Assembly: GCA_037157565.1 (NCBI GenBank)
Contig: JAZHRO010000063.1
Location: forward strand, 89,928,001-89,992,000
Direction: 5' to 3'
From: Thalassia testudinum
Lineage: Eukaryota; Streptophyta; Magnoliopsida; Alismatales; Hydrocharitaceae
Length of the DNA stretch: 64,000 bases
The notes below the pieces were generated by a model. The model had not been told where the DNA came from and searched no databases. It saw nothing but the letters and a program-made list of their open reading frames with translations. A program made the position numbers and the translations under genes. Within the stretch, counting starts at the first letter, position 1; each line of letters begins with the position of its first letter. Below are positions 45,045 through 55,930 of this stretch, in pieces.

Positions 45045-46066
45045 GGAAGTTGAGGCCTAGCCTCGGTAGGAGTGAATGACTAAAGGAGGCCTCAAGGATG
45101 GTCTTAAGGACCTCCTACCAAACATGCACCGATGGTCTGGATGAGAGTAGAATGTGATGGACCCAATCAAGACACCCAAAAAATTTGGATGACTATAGAG
45201 GTTCAAGGCGGATGATACCCCTTAGTCAGAAAGCCGTTCACCTGAGAATTACCTGGGCAGCTAGAGAGGGAGAGTCCCACAAAGACCCCTACATGGTAGA
45301 GCACCCCCACGGGTTACAGGGTTTCCCCCACCCGACCTCTCTTGTCACTGATGTTCCAGGGAGACCAGAATGGAGACTTGACCTCTTAAGTCTACTAGTT
45401 TTATTTAAGTGCAAGGGTGCTTAGAATTTCACTTGAACTTTAGGATGTATTGAGAGCAAAAGGTGACCTAATTTAAAGGTTGGTTGACCCAACAAGTTGG
45501 GTCAACTTCACCTTATTTGTCCTTTGAGAAGTTTTAGATCCCTCTTTTAGGATTCAAGTGAGATTAAGAGCCTAATTTTTTTTTTAGGGTTTTCTTGAAT
45601 AGATCAATTCAACCAAAGCTTAGGCACATATCATTTTGGAAAGTTGATTCTTGCTTATGAAAGTGTGTCTCTAAAAACCCTAACTTGGAATCCTTAATTG
45701 GCTCTAATTTTGGTCCAATTTAGTTTGCCAAATGTGGTATCTAGGGCTCAAATAAGAATGTGGTAGCCCTAGTTACCTTAAATGGATGCACACACTAAGT
45801 TTTTGTTGTTGAAATCAAATCAGGCAACTTGATGAATTAGCTAAGAATGTAAGGCAAGTAGCCCTAATTGATTTTATCCTTTTTTCCTTTTCAGAATGAG
45901 GGGCTTAAGAGAGAGAGTAATTAGAAGTTACCTTCCCCTGGTGTGTTTGTTGTGTGGCTGACTTTCTTCAATGTTTCTTCTCCCTGAAATAACCATGACA
46001 AAAGAGATATAACAAGTTAGAATCTATATCAGAAATTGTAATCAAGAATTCAAAATTGCCCATTTC
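45045..46066 (-). mobile_element. 5' leader of element C
   Basis: Untranslated sequence between the PBS (46067-46084) and the gag start at 45044, about 1.0 kb and AT-rich. The open frame 45185-45424 on the plus strand is antisense and has no support. Confidence 0.6.
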
Positions 46067-46084
46067 TCCCCAGCAATGGCGCCA
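46067..46084 (-). other. Primer-binding site of C (tRNA-Asp)
   Basis: The minus strand reads TGGCGCCATTGCTGGGGA, 16 of 18 bases complementary to the tRNA-Asp 3' end, 3 bp from the LTR end. It fixes C as a minus-strand element. Confidence 0.9.
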
Positions 46085-46087
46085 AAA

Positions 46088-46353
46088 TGTTGTAGCACTA
46101 AGTCGAAGTTTAAAAAGTGTTGCATTGTAGTATAGAGGAAATAGCATTCAAACAAATACAATTTTATTACTCGAAAAGATTTCTGAGGTCGAACACAGGA
46201 AGCAAATTGGTATTTAGAAATCAAGATCCTAATTCAAAATTAAAAGAGTATGCAATAATATCAGTATCAGAGTGAAAAAATATGGGAGTGAAATGGTGAT
46301 GTAGATCACCAAATACTCCTACAATATCACCAAGTAATTCAATGTATCACCGA
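46088..46353 (-). mobile_element. 5' LTR of C, remnant
   Basis: Only the 3' end of the LTR remains. 46088-46349 matches 27997-28258 of the 3' LTR (for example CAAACAAATACAATTTTATT). It breaks off at ATGTATCACCGA, where an inverted B-type LTR end begins. More than 2 kb of LTR including the promoter is missing. Confidence 0.85.
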
Positions 46354-46487
46354 TGACAGTCGATTTTCACTTTCGAAAATGATGATTAAGATGATTTGTC
46401 GTATTTTAAGTGGTGGAAAATCGACTAATCAAAATAATTAAAATTAACCACTCACGAAGGAGTGGGTTGTATCCACAGGGCTAATCA
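46354..46487 (-). mobile_element. Inverted 134 bp B-type LTR remnant with both termini
   Basis: The left edge TGACAGTCGATTTTC is the reverse complement of the B LTR end (ACTCGTCA). The right edge GGGCTAATCA is the reverse complement of the B LTR start (TGATTAGCCC against TGATGAGCCC). Between them only about 120 bp of U5-end sequence remains (the CACTCACGAAGGAGTGGGTT region), so nearly all of the LTR has been lost. The right flank GCCTC (46488-46492) matches the left flank of B2 (20035-20039). It faces the B1 LTR end at 46850-46985 as an inverted repeat. Confidence 0.75.
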
Positions 46488-46492
46488 GCCTC

Positions 46493-46985
46493 CTCCTCTC
46501 TGGCGACCGTCACTGGTCACCGTTCGCCATGCTACCACCATCGCCGATTAGCCCTCGACCCACTCGACCTTCACCACACTCGCCACTGCCGCCAACTTTC
46601 TCCTCTGTGCATGCGACCAAGGGGAGGAATTCCCCTAAAGAGGGTATTACTTATTACATTTAGTACCATTGTGAAATTTTATTACTATTTTATTATGCTG
46701 CATTGCAAAATATATCCTTCAGATGTGCAAAATTACTATTTCAGCATTAGCTCTTATTGTCTACTTAATCTGAAAGCGATTTTGACTCGGTTCATTGACG
46801 AAATTAATAGTGAACATCGATTTTTGGACCCTTGTGAGTTTAAATAGGTCATTGCCTCCCTGTGGACACGACCCACTCTTAATTGAGTGGTTATTGTAAT
46901 TGTTTTGATTAGTCAATTTTTCACCACTTGGAAATACGACAAATTATCTTAATCATCATTTTTGAAAGCGAAATTCGACTCGTCA
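46493..46985 (+). mobile_element. Solo LTR B1, right portion
   Basis: The final 493 bp of B1: C/T-rich (CTCCTCTCTGGCGACCGTCA), then AT-rich sequence, GAACATCGATTTTTGGACCC, TTGCCTCCCTGTGGACACGA and the end CGACTCGTCA. It is followed by ACTAC (46986-46990), matching 18647-18651. It corresponds to about the last 518 bp of the B2 LTR. Confidence 0.85.
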
Positions 46986-46990
46986 ACTAC

Positions 46991-47690
46991 CACCAAGAAG
47001 GACCATTTTTCGCTCCCCTTTATTGTACAAATCTTGGAGCAGTTAGCCAAATGAGACTTTTACTATTTTCTGGACGATTATTCCAGCTATAATCAGGTAG
47101 CGGTTCATCTTGAGGATCAGGACAAAACAACTTTCACCTACCCCTTCGAAACCTTTGCTTTTCGAAAAATGCCCTTCGATCTTTGCAACGCACCTACGAC
47201 TTTTCAAAGGTGTATGCTTGCAATATTTTCAGACCTGGTAGGTGAATGTTTAGAAGTCTTTATGGATGACTTCTCTATTTTTGGAGATTCTTTTGACCAT
47301 TGTCTCAAAAACCTTGAAAGAACTCTCCAAAAATGAATAGAAGTCAATCTGGTCCTCAGCTGGGAAAAAAGTAATTTTATGGTCTAGGAAGGTATTGTCC
47401 TGGGCCATGTTATATCAAAACAAGGAATTGTGGTAGATAAAGCAAAAATAGATGCTATATCTAAGCTCCCACCACCCACTACTGTAAAACAGATCAGATC
47501 CTTTTTGGGTCATGTGGGTTTCTACTGTAGATTCATACAAAATTTTTCCCAAATCTCCAAGCCCTTAAGTCAGCTTCTTACTAAAGACCAGCCATTCGAT
47601 TTCAATGATAAATGCCTGGAGAGTTTTTTGAGGTGGAAGAAGGAAGTTACCGAGGCACCAATTTTGCAGGGACGTAATTAGAATAGTCCC
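46991..47690 (+). pseudogene. Reverse transcriptase of A, second part
   Basis: Continues from 18651 with KKDHFSLPFIVQILEQLAK, a stop, then DDYSSYNQVAVHLEDQDKTT, AFRKMPFDLCNAPTTFQRC and the catalytic FMDD (47259-47270). Then come LSWEKSNFMV, a stop, EGIVLGHVISKQGI and an open thumb/connection block 47430-47681 (IRSFLGHVGFYCRFIQNFSQ). Stops at LQK*IEVN and FMV*EGIV break it. Confidence 0.88.
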
Positions 47691-48070
47691 TTTGAATTAA
47701 TGACGGATGCCTCAGATTTTGCTGTGGGGGCCGTTCTACGGCAAAGAATTGATAAGAAGCTTGTTGTGATCTATTATGCTAGCAAAACTCTTGAGAATGC
47801 ATAATGGAACTACATGGTTACTGAAAAAGAACTTCTTGCCATTGTATTTGCCTTATAAAAATTTAGATCTTATCTTTTGGGGTCACATGTCACTGTATAT
47901 ACCGACCACTCAGCACTTAAATATTTGCTAACAAAAAAAGATGCGAAACCCCACCTTATCCGTTAGATCCTACTGCTCCAGGAATTTGACCTGAAAATCA
48001 AGGATAAGGCAGGATCACAAAATGTAGTGGCCGACCATCTCTCTCATCTTATGACAAATGACATAATGAC
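47691..48070 (+). pseudogene. RNase H of A
   Basis: LMTDASDFAVGAVLRQRI, VIYYASKTLENA, stop, VTEKELLAIVFAL, stop, [22 protein letters not shown], stop, ILLLQEFDLKIKDKAGSQNV and VADHLSHL. In C the first stop is Gln. The third corresponds to Trp in C-like sequence (TGG to TAG). A frameshift region follows to about 48230. Confidence 0.85.
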
Positions 48071-48229
48071 CCCCTTGATCAATTCCCCGATGAAAGCATT
48101 TTAGCTACCACCACCCTCCCTTGGTTTGCACCCATTGCAAACATTTAGCAACAGAATGAATCTCGGCTGATTGGCCAAAAACAAAAAGGGATAAGTTCTT
48201 TGTTGATATTAAATACTATTTTTGGAAGG

Positions 48230-49380
48230 AGCCTAACCTTTTCCGCATTTGTGCCGATCAGGTCATTAGATGATGTGTCCCTGATTCAGAAATCCACTAT
48301 ATTCTGACACATTGTCATTCAATGGCTTGTGGCGGACAATTTTCGGGCAAGAAAACTGCAGCTAAAATCCTTAATGCGGGATTTTTTTTGACCCAGCTTG
48401 CACAAAGATGCTCTTAATTTTGTTTGGTCCTCTATTCATTGCCAGAGCATCGGCAACATGACTCGGAAGGATATGATGCCCCTTAATCCTATTTTAGAGG
48501 TTGAAATTTTCAATGTATGGGGCATCGAATTCATGGGACCGTTCATCAACTCTGGCGGGTATTTGTATATACTAGTCGCAGTTGACTATGTTTGTAAATG
48601 GATTGAAGCAATACCCACCCGCACCAATGATCATCGTGTGGTTGTCGAATTCATTAAGAAAAATATTTTATCAAGATTCGTCATTCCGAAGGCGATTGTA
48701 AGTGATGGAGGCTCACACTTCACTCACTCACAATTCCGTCACCTTCTTTCTAAATATGTGGTTAATCACAAAATTTCCACACCTTATCATCCCCAAACAA
48801 ATGGTCAAGCGGAAGTTTCTAACCAGGAAATAAAAAATATTTTACAAAAGACGGTTAGGGCCGATCGTAAAGATTGGTCCACCATATTGGACGATACTTT
48901 ATGGGCCTACCGTACCGCTTTCAAAACCCCACTTGGCATGTCTCCCTTTCGTCTGATTTTTGGAAAGGCATGCCATCTCTTGGTAGAACTTGAGCATAGG
49001 GCTTTTTGGGCAATAAAACAATTAAATATGGACTTATCTGACATCGATATCCATAGAAAATTACAATTAACTGAACTGGAAGAATTACGTAATTTTTCAT
49101 ATGAAAATGCATGGATTTATAAAGATCGAATAAAGAAATTTCATGATAAAAACATTGTTCGAAAACATTTTGACGTTAACCAACGCGTTTGGCTTTTCGA
49201 TGAATGATTACATATTTTTCTTGGAAAGTTGAGATCAAAATGGACCGGCCCCTTTATTGTCCTAAAAACATATCCGTATGGCGCTGTTGATCTTTTTGAT
49301 CCTAAAACTAATACGACTTTTCAAGTCAACAACCAACGCTTAAAGCCCTATTTTGATCATGCCCCGAATCTTTCGTCTTA
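48230..49380 (+). pseudogene. Integrase of A (core open, DD35E intact)
   Basis: A decayed zinc-binding N-terminus (HCHSMACGGQFSGKKTAAKI, with the normal His and one Cys replaced) ends in a poly-T frameshift near 48385. The block 48398-49207 is open for 269 codons. Asp 63 lies in [13 protein letters not shown], Asp 103 in [14 protein letters not shown] and Glu 139 in [11 protein letters not shown], with exactly 35 residues between the last two. The C-terminal [20 protein letters not shown] and [14 protein letters not shown] follow, then a stop and LGKLRSKWTGPFIV. Integrase inserts the cDNA. It is the longest surviving enzyme frame of A. Confidence 0.88.
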
Positions 49381-50521
49381 ATCTTTCGATTTCACTGAAC
49401 CAACCACAGCTGATCACTGATGCACACTACGCCTGGCTGAATAAGCGTAAAAGATACCACTGGATGGGAGGTAACCCATCATTTTTCTTGCTTTCTTTTT
49501 CCTTTCTTTTTCTAGGTTTTGACCATCCTAAAACCCAACCACCTTTCACTAAGGTGATCCCTTCTCCCTCGTATTGCATGAAGGCATTGCATATCTTAGC
49601 ATGGGGGGGTGTTTTTTAATTTTGACGATTGATTTAGGATTTTCACAACCTAAAAACAAGCATTTTTCTTTTGTCATTTTATTTTTCTGTTGGCATACCC
49701 AAAAAAATAAAAATGTTGAAAACATTATGAGGAAAATTTTGAAATCGGGACTATGGTTGAAAACTCACTTTCGGTACAATGGGATTTAATCTCTGATCAT
49801 TAGAATTTCAGGGTATTTCTTTTGACTAGATCAGATATCCTTCTCCAAAATTCCACCTGAACTTATGATAGTTCAAGTGACTTGATCCTCTTTTGTAATA
49901 TGGAAAGTATCTGGCTTAGTTTCTAATTCAAAAACTTGCATTTCTTGTGAAACTTCCTGTGTCAAATTTCACACACAAGCCAACACCTAAAAACTACTAA
50001 AAATCAAAAAAACCTCTTGTTTGGCCTTAGTAAAAGTTTTAAGCAAATCATTGGTTTGAGTTCCCACCACCAAGGAGGAAAATGCCTCCTTTGTGGATGT
50101 GATGACAACATGTTACCACCTCGGTGCTGCTCCATATCTATATTTCATATCCTTAGATGGAGCATTAAAGAGCATTTTTGTAGCTCAAGCGTCTTGGATG
50201 GTGCTCTACCTATAGTGTCGGAGCAAGAGCTTGAGTTTTCTGGGAGCGCCCCTTTACATCGCATTGTATTTTGGGGTTGTGAGCTCCTGGGTGGTGTCAT
50301 GGGCAGTGCTATCTCAAAGTACTAGAGCCAGAGCCCCCTCGAGGTTTGGTAATGGGAATGATGATCCCGACACATCTGTTGTAAGACTAAGCTAAAAATA
50401 AGCAAGGGGGAAAAGAAGTTTTAAACAAAAAACACGCCCTTATAACTGTTGGCATTTCACAAGCATAGACACAAAATTTTAAAGGTTATTACAAGTTGCG
50501 AAACAGATTCAAGAGCCAGAA
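49381..50521 (+). mobile_element. 3' untranslated region of A, cut by H
   Basis: Contains GGCATTGCATATCTTAGCATG and G7 (49603-49609), then AT-rich sequence, a CACCTCGGTGCTGC segment near 50118 and a CATGGGCAGTGCTATCTCAAAG unit at 50298. The A PPT and 3' LTR are not reached. H starts at 50522 after CAGAA (50517-50521), the expected target duplication, whose partner lies outside the window. Confidence 0.65.
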
Positions 50522-53182
50522 TGTTACGACCCGATTCTTGGATCCCTACAGGACCTGAGATCGGCTCACCTCCACTAATCTCAAGACCCAGTAGTCTAAC
50601 AAGAAATAACCAAAAGCAGGAAAGTAAACCACATTCACATATGCAATATAACTAAGCAGAAGAAACGTACAAAGCAGTAAGGGAAAATAAATCTGTTGTT
50701 TCAGTACATACCACTACAACAATAATAACAACGAAAAGCGGAAGTAAATAGTAGAAACAGAACAGTAACTAAAAGTCCATTACTTACTATAGCAATAAAG
50801 AAAACAAAAGGAAGTGCTGAAGAAACTACGGCTGGGCTCTACTGGGCCCAGCATCCTCTGCAGCCGGAAGCTCGGGCTGCTCAGCTCCTGGTCCTGAATA
50901 GTATTATGAAAAGATATAGTCATCGAACACTGAGTAGAGTGCTATCTGTATTATCAAGTACAAAATAGTAAAAGCAACATGTTTAATTCTCATTTCTATT
51001 TACCTGTTTTTATATATATATTCCGTTTCACCCATTTCTCTCAAGCATCCAGATATTCTTGATCTTGCATGTTCCTAGTGGGAATGATCTTGATTGCAGT
51101 CTTTTCCGTAGAGTAGAAGGTACATGTGGTGCTCTCCTGGCCGGGATAGTCCCCCGTGGTAGTCCTACAACCACCCTGAGCTCACTGTCAAGACGTAGCA
51201 GTGACTACAACATGCGTGATAAGTGCATGGGTAGCTACCCCGCATTGACACGCGGTCAGTTGTTTCCACTAGCAGATGCGCCCAAAGTACAGCACTGAAT
51301 AGTATAGGGTCTTGCCCCTCAGAACCAAACAAGGGTCTTGCCCCCTCAGAACCAAACAGGGGTTTCGCCCCTCCATAGTCCGCGCACCCTCCCTACACTA
51401 GCTGAACCCCAGGCCCCATGGGGTGGCTAGATCCCTCCCTACATTAGTAGCTCGCCTCGATACCACGTACACGAGGGACAACAGGAGTTGGTGTAGAGTG
51501 GCCAATCCTAACCCCGGGTCTCAACCCAAGGGAGGCTAGCTCAGCTCTACACAAAAAGGGGATAGTTTCTCTCCTTGGTATCACGTACTCAAGGGCCAGC
51601 ACACTTCCTGTCTACATTCTAGGTTTCCGTTTATCCACAGGAGTTCTACTCCTAATTTCTCGTAGGGTTCATGCTCATGTTCACCTCATTTATTCTGATC
51701 CAGATTTCACCTTTCACAATTCATTTCTCATCCATATACAAGAAGCTCGTGTTTCCATAATTCGATACATGCAATTGGTGATTTCACAGGTAATTGTTCA
51801 TTAATTACAAGCAGCTCATATTCTAACAGGAACTCACAATTATAATAGAGGCAATTGCTAGCAGTTTATCTCAATCATGCATGCAAGTACATCATAAAAC
51901 ACAAATGGTTCATTCATCTCTCTACCGTAGGGTTCATGCCACATCCTAGGGTTCCATTCGGCTATTTCCACAAGCACATTCTTATTTAAATATTATTAAC
52001 AGAATTAAACCACTCTACTCATCAACACGGGAATAATGGGGGCTCGAATCATAGACCCAGGTGTCTCTACGAGCCCTAAACATGCAGTAGGATGAAACCC
52101 TATACCAAGGAATACATCACAAAAGGAGAGTTCAGAACAGTGTACAAAAGACTCTAGTATGTAGAGGAACTCGCGAGGAAAGTATAGGTATTTCATTTAC
52201 GTAAAACAGACCTCAATTGGACCCCAAACGGGTCAAAAACGTGCCCACTGTTGAAAATCAGACGTCTGGGAATAATCCCAGATGTATTAAGAGGTGTCAG
52301 ATCTTTACCTTAAGTCTCTGCGGTATCCTCAGACATCCAGACCTTCTTTGCGATCGTCTGATGGCAGTTCCAGACATCAGACAATGCCTCCGATCATCTG
52401 GACGCACCTCCGAACATCTGGTGATGTGTTCAAACATCCAAAAGTGCGTGGGAAAGCATTTCTCACTCCTTTCTAAAGCTGCACCTGCGTACGACATCGC
52501 AGGCGCGGTCAGTCGATGAATACCCTTACGCTGTGATATGCATTGTGCAGGGAGATACGTACCTTGAGATAAATGTGCTTTCAGACGTCTGGCAGTAGCT
52601 CTAGAAGTCCAGGTACCCCGCCAGTCGTCTGGACTCCACTCTAGACGTCTAATACTGGAAAACTTCTAGTACCAGGAACTCCTTGCAACTCTCTCCGCTC
52701 GCTCTGCCTCGCACTGTAGCAGCTTTAGCCGTTGCAGAGGGTCAGGAGGCCGCCTCCCAAAGCCCTCTCCTCCTCCCACACGTGCCCGCCGGTGGCCATG
52801 CGAGCTCCGCCGAGCTTCCACCGAAGCTCCTTCGACCTTGGCCTCCTCCTCCTCCCGTGCTCTCCTCCTTCCTCCCTCTCGCTCTCCCTCGCTCGCCCCC
52901 TCTCGCCACTCCCGCACAGCACTGAAGGTGGTGGTGGCTGGTGTGTGGAGTGGAGAGGAGATAGGAGGGGGTTTAAATAAGAGATGTGGGGTTTAGGGTT
53001 TGGGAAAGAAAGAGGAAGGGAGAGAGAAGAGGACGGTTATGCGCGTCACTCGTGCACAGAGCGCAGTGTGCAGTACAACAATTTCATTTTCAGACATCCA
53101 GGAACGGGTCCAGACGTCTGGACAGACATCTGACTAAGACTCCAGACGTCTTAAAAGGCTAAAAGTGTGACGGGTCATTACA
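50522..53182 (-). mobile_element. 3' LTR of Tekay-like element H (2661 bp)
   Basis: The plus strand begins TGTTACGACCCG and ends GGTCATTACA. The same start recurs at 58200 beside the PBS, confirming the LTR pair and the minus orientation. It contains GACGTC-centred palindromes (52258-53160), a TATA-like box (minus TATTTAAA, 52972-52979), a GC-rich section near 52690-52920 and the block around TCCTGGCCGGGATAGTCCCC shared with I and J. Open frames within it are not genes. Confidence 0.9.
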
Positions 53183-53225
53183 TCATAGCAAACTTAAAGG
53201 AAGTTTCGTCCTCGAAACTTGAGCT
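53183..53225 (-). other. PPT-region end of H internal domain
   Basis: The minus strand reads TTTCGAGGACGAAACTTCCT and then TTAAGTTTGC up to the LTR start TGTAATGACC. TTCGAGGACGAA is the usual sequence near the 3' end of Tekay-type elements. The tract is weakly purine-rich. Confidence 0.5.
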
Positions 53226-53279
53226 AGCTAGGGTACCGAAAATGGAACATAAAATGCATAACAAACTTAAAGAGGATTG

Positions 53280-53731
53280 AAGTAGGTCTGAAAAGGCGTA
53301 CCCTCAAAAAGCTCCGGGTACCGCTCTCGCATCGCTACCTTAGGCTAACAGGTCACCTCCTCATACCCTTGGCTTCTCCATAGGATCTTCACCAGTGGTA
53401 CCTGCTTCCGTCTCAGACTTCAAATGGCTTTATCTAGTATCTACATTGGTCTCTTGGGGTAGGTCAGGTCGCCACCCACATCGACGCTCTTGTGGCTCAG
53501 AACGTGACTAGGATCAGCGACGTACTTCTTGAGGTTGGACACGTGGAACATGTCGTGCACTCCAGAAAGCTGGGGAGGAAGGGCAAGCCGGTAAGCAACG
53601 GGTCCCACCCGCTCCAGGACCTCAAGGGGCCTTACGAACCTCGGCGCAAGCTTCCCTTTCACCCCAAAATGCTGCAGGCCCTTCATGGGAGAAACACGGA
53701 GGAAGACGCGATCCCCAACCTCGAACTGCAC
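53280..53731 (-). pseudogene. Integrase C-terminal domain and chromodomain of H
   Basis: Open at 53731-53441: FEVGDRVFLRVSPMKGL, FGVKGKLAPRFVRPLEVLER, VGPVAYRLALPPQLSGVHDM and FHVSNLKKYVADPSHVL, the GPY/F-type block. After a stop the chromodomain-like segment ILDKAI, stop, SLRRKQVPLVKILWRSQGYE and EVTC, then RERYPELF follows (53440-53300). The chromodomain assigns H to the chromoviruses; it may target insertion to heterochromatin. The frame differs from upstream integrase by an indel. Confidence 0.82.
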
Positions 53732-53739
53732 CTCTCTTT

Positions 53740-54680
53740 ATTTTTGATCAACGTAACTCTTCTACTTTTTCTTGACAGTGCGGAGTGTCTGTGAATCTGC
53801 TCTATCACCTCCTAACTCTGCTGAATCAACCTCTGGCCAACGTCCCACTTGGCCCCCACCTCGACCCAACTCAAGGGTGCAGTACACCTCCATTCGTACA
53901 GAGCCTCTTAAGGTGCCATGCAGATGCTCGGGTGGTAACTGTTATTATATGCAAACTCTGCCAGTGGTAAATGCTCCTCCCAGGAGCCTCTCTAGTCTAG
54001 TACACAGGCATGTAAAAGGTCCTCAAGTGTCTGTATGGTGTGCTCTGACTGTCCATCCATCTAGGGTGGTAAGTAGGACTGAACATCAAACGTGTCCCCA
54101 AAGCCTGCAGAAACTAAGCCCAGAACTGGGAAGTAAAATGGGTATCCTTGTTGGATACAATCTCACGTGAAACTCTGTGCAGGTGTACCACATCGCAAAT
54201 GTACCTCTCTGCCAACTGTGCTGTTCCCAAGGTGACTCGAATCGGCAGGAAACATGCCATCTTCATCAACCTATCTGTGTCATGCCCTCGCTGGGTAATC
54301 GGTAGACCCACCACCAAGTCCATGGTGATGCTCTCCCACTTCCACTCTGGCATAAGAAGTGGCTGTAACGGCCTTGCAAGCCTCTGGTGCTCAGCCTTCA
54401 CCTGCTGGCACACTAAATACTGTTGCACAAACTCACCAACAACCCGCTTCATCCCTCTCCACCAAAAGTCGTTTCTTAGATCATGATACATCTTTGTGTT
54501 CCCGGGATGTATGGTGAACCTGGACCTGTGCGCCTCAGCCAGGAGCTCTCTCAATAACTCATCGTCCCTAGGAATGCATAAGTATCCCCTCATGCATTTT
54601 ATCCCATCTGTAAAGGAAAAGTCCCCTTGGTCTCCTGTCAACACCCTGTCCCGCAGTGTCAGTAAGTACGAATTTGCCAT
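53740..54680 (-). pseudogene. Integrase of H
   Basis: Open at 54680-54114 (188 codons). The zinc-binding part has AHRSRFTIHPGNTKMYHDLR and then FVQQYLVCQQVKAEHQ, with the first Cys of the CxxC pair replaced by Tyr. The core has ITMDLVVGLP with the first Asp, and REIVSNKDTHFTSQFW with the second. After further stops, SQSEHTIQTLED near 54040 supplies the Glu. It shares the reading frame of gag, protease and RNase H. Several stops and substitutions make it inactive. Confidence 0.83.
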
Positions 54681-54950
54681 CTGTCTTGCGATGATGCAGT
54701 CTATTAGCTCTGGTCGCGTTTACCGCGTCACTGTCACTATCCTACAATACCCCTGTGACTCCCGGGGTCACCAACTACCCAACTCTTCCATAAGTCTCCA
54801 ACTCTATGCCTGTAGACTGGCCAAGTGGGCAGGCACCTTCCGGCTCAAGGTGTCAGCTACCACATTGGCCTTCCTTGGATGGTAGGAGATGCTGCAGTCG
54901 TAGTCCTTCAAGAGCTCTAACCAATGTCTCTGTCTCATGTTGAGCTCCTT

Positions 54951-55262
54951 CTAGTCAAACAAGTACCTGAGGCTCTTATGATCAGTGAAAATCTCGAAAG
55001 TCTCACCGTAAAGGTAGTGCCTCCATGTCTTCAGTGTGAAGACAACAGTTGCTAGCTCTAAGTCATGGGTAAAGTAGCTATGCTCATGGGGCTTCAGTTG
55101 CCGTGAAGCGTAAGCGACAACGTGACCCCGCTGCATGAGCACACCCCCTAACCCCATTGCTATGTAAACCAAAAAACCACAAAACTGCCATTGTTGTCCG
55201 AGATGGTAAGCACAGGAGCTGAAGTCAGTCTCTCCTTCAACTCCTGAAAACATGCCTCGCAC
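54951..55262 (-). pseudogene. RNase H of H
   Basis: Open for 103 codons: [60 protein letters not shown] and SLRYLFD, then a stop (expected Gln). The IFTDHKSL aspartate is present. It lies between RT and integrase, as expected. Confidence 0.83.
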
Positions 55263-55579
55263 TCATCTGTCTAGGCAAAGGGCACGTCCTTCCGAGTCAG
55301 CTGGGTCATAGGACTCGTAATCTGAGAGAATTCTCTGATAAACCGTCGATAGTAACCTGCCAGTCCCAAAAAGCTGCGTATCTCTGTCACTGTATGTGGT
55401 CTCTCCCACTTGAGTATGCCTCAAACTTGGCTAAATCCACAGCCAAACTATCCCCTGAGATTATGTGGCCCAAGAAAGTCACCTGCCTCAACCAAAACTC
55501 ACACTTACTATACTTAGCATACAGCCTGCGTCGCCTTAAAGTGTCCAGGATCATCTGTAAATGCTGCCCGTGTTGCGCC

Positions 55580-55930
55580 TAATCCCGTAAGTAGACGAGT
55601 ACTTCATCAATGAACACCACCACAAACTAGTCCAAGTATGATCTAAAAACCCGGTTCATCAAATCCATAAAAGCAATAGGGGCATTGGTCAACCCAAAGG
55701 CATGACCAAGAACTCGTAGTGCTCGTACCGGGTATGGAAAGCTGTCTTGGAGACATCGATCTCCCTGATCCTCAACTGGTGGTAGCTTGACCTCAGATCT
55801 ATCTTGGAGAACACTGTGGCATCTCGCAACTGGCCGAAGAGGTCATCAATCCTCGGCAGCGGATACTTGTTCTTGATGGTGACCCTATTCAGCTATCGAT
55901 AGTTGACACAAAGTCACAGGGTACCATCCT
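55580..55930 (-). pseudogene. Reverse transcriptase of H
   Basis: Reads DGTL, stop, LCVNYR, stop, [39 protein letters not shown] and YEFLVMP, then a 1 bp deletion where MPFGLTNAP is expected (about 55700). The catalytic box is FIDEVLVY: the second aspartate of FIDD is Glu (about 55610-55600). Both the frameshift and the altered box indicate a dead RT. Confidence 0.82.

Noticed and set aside
49603..49620. G7 followed by TGTTTTTT as the PPT and 3' LTR start of A
   Set aside because: The matching G-run boxes of B2, C and D lie far upstream of the true LTR (D PPT at 6446-6462), and the A 5' LTR starts TGATAAAC, not TGTTTT.
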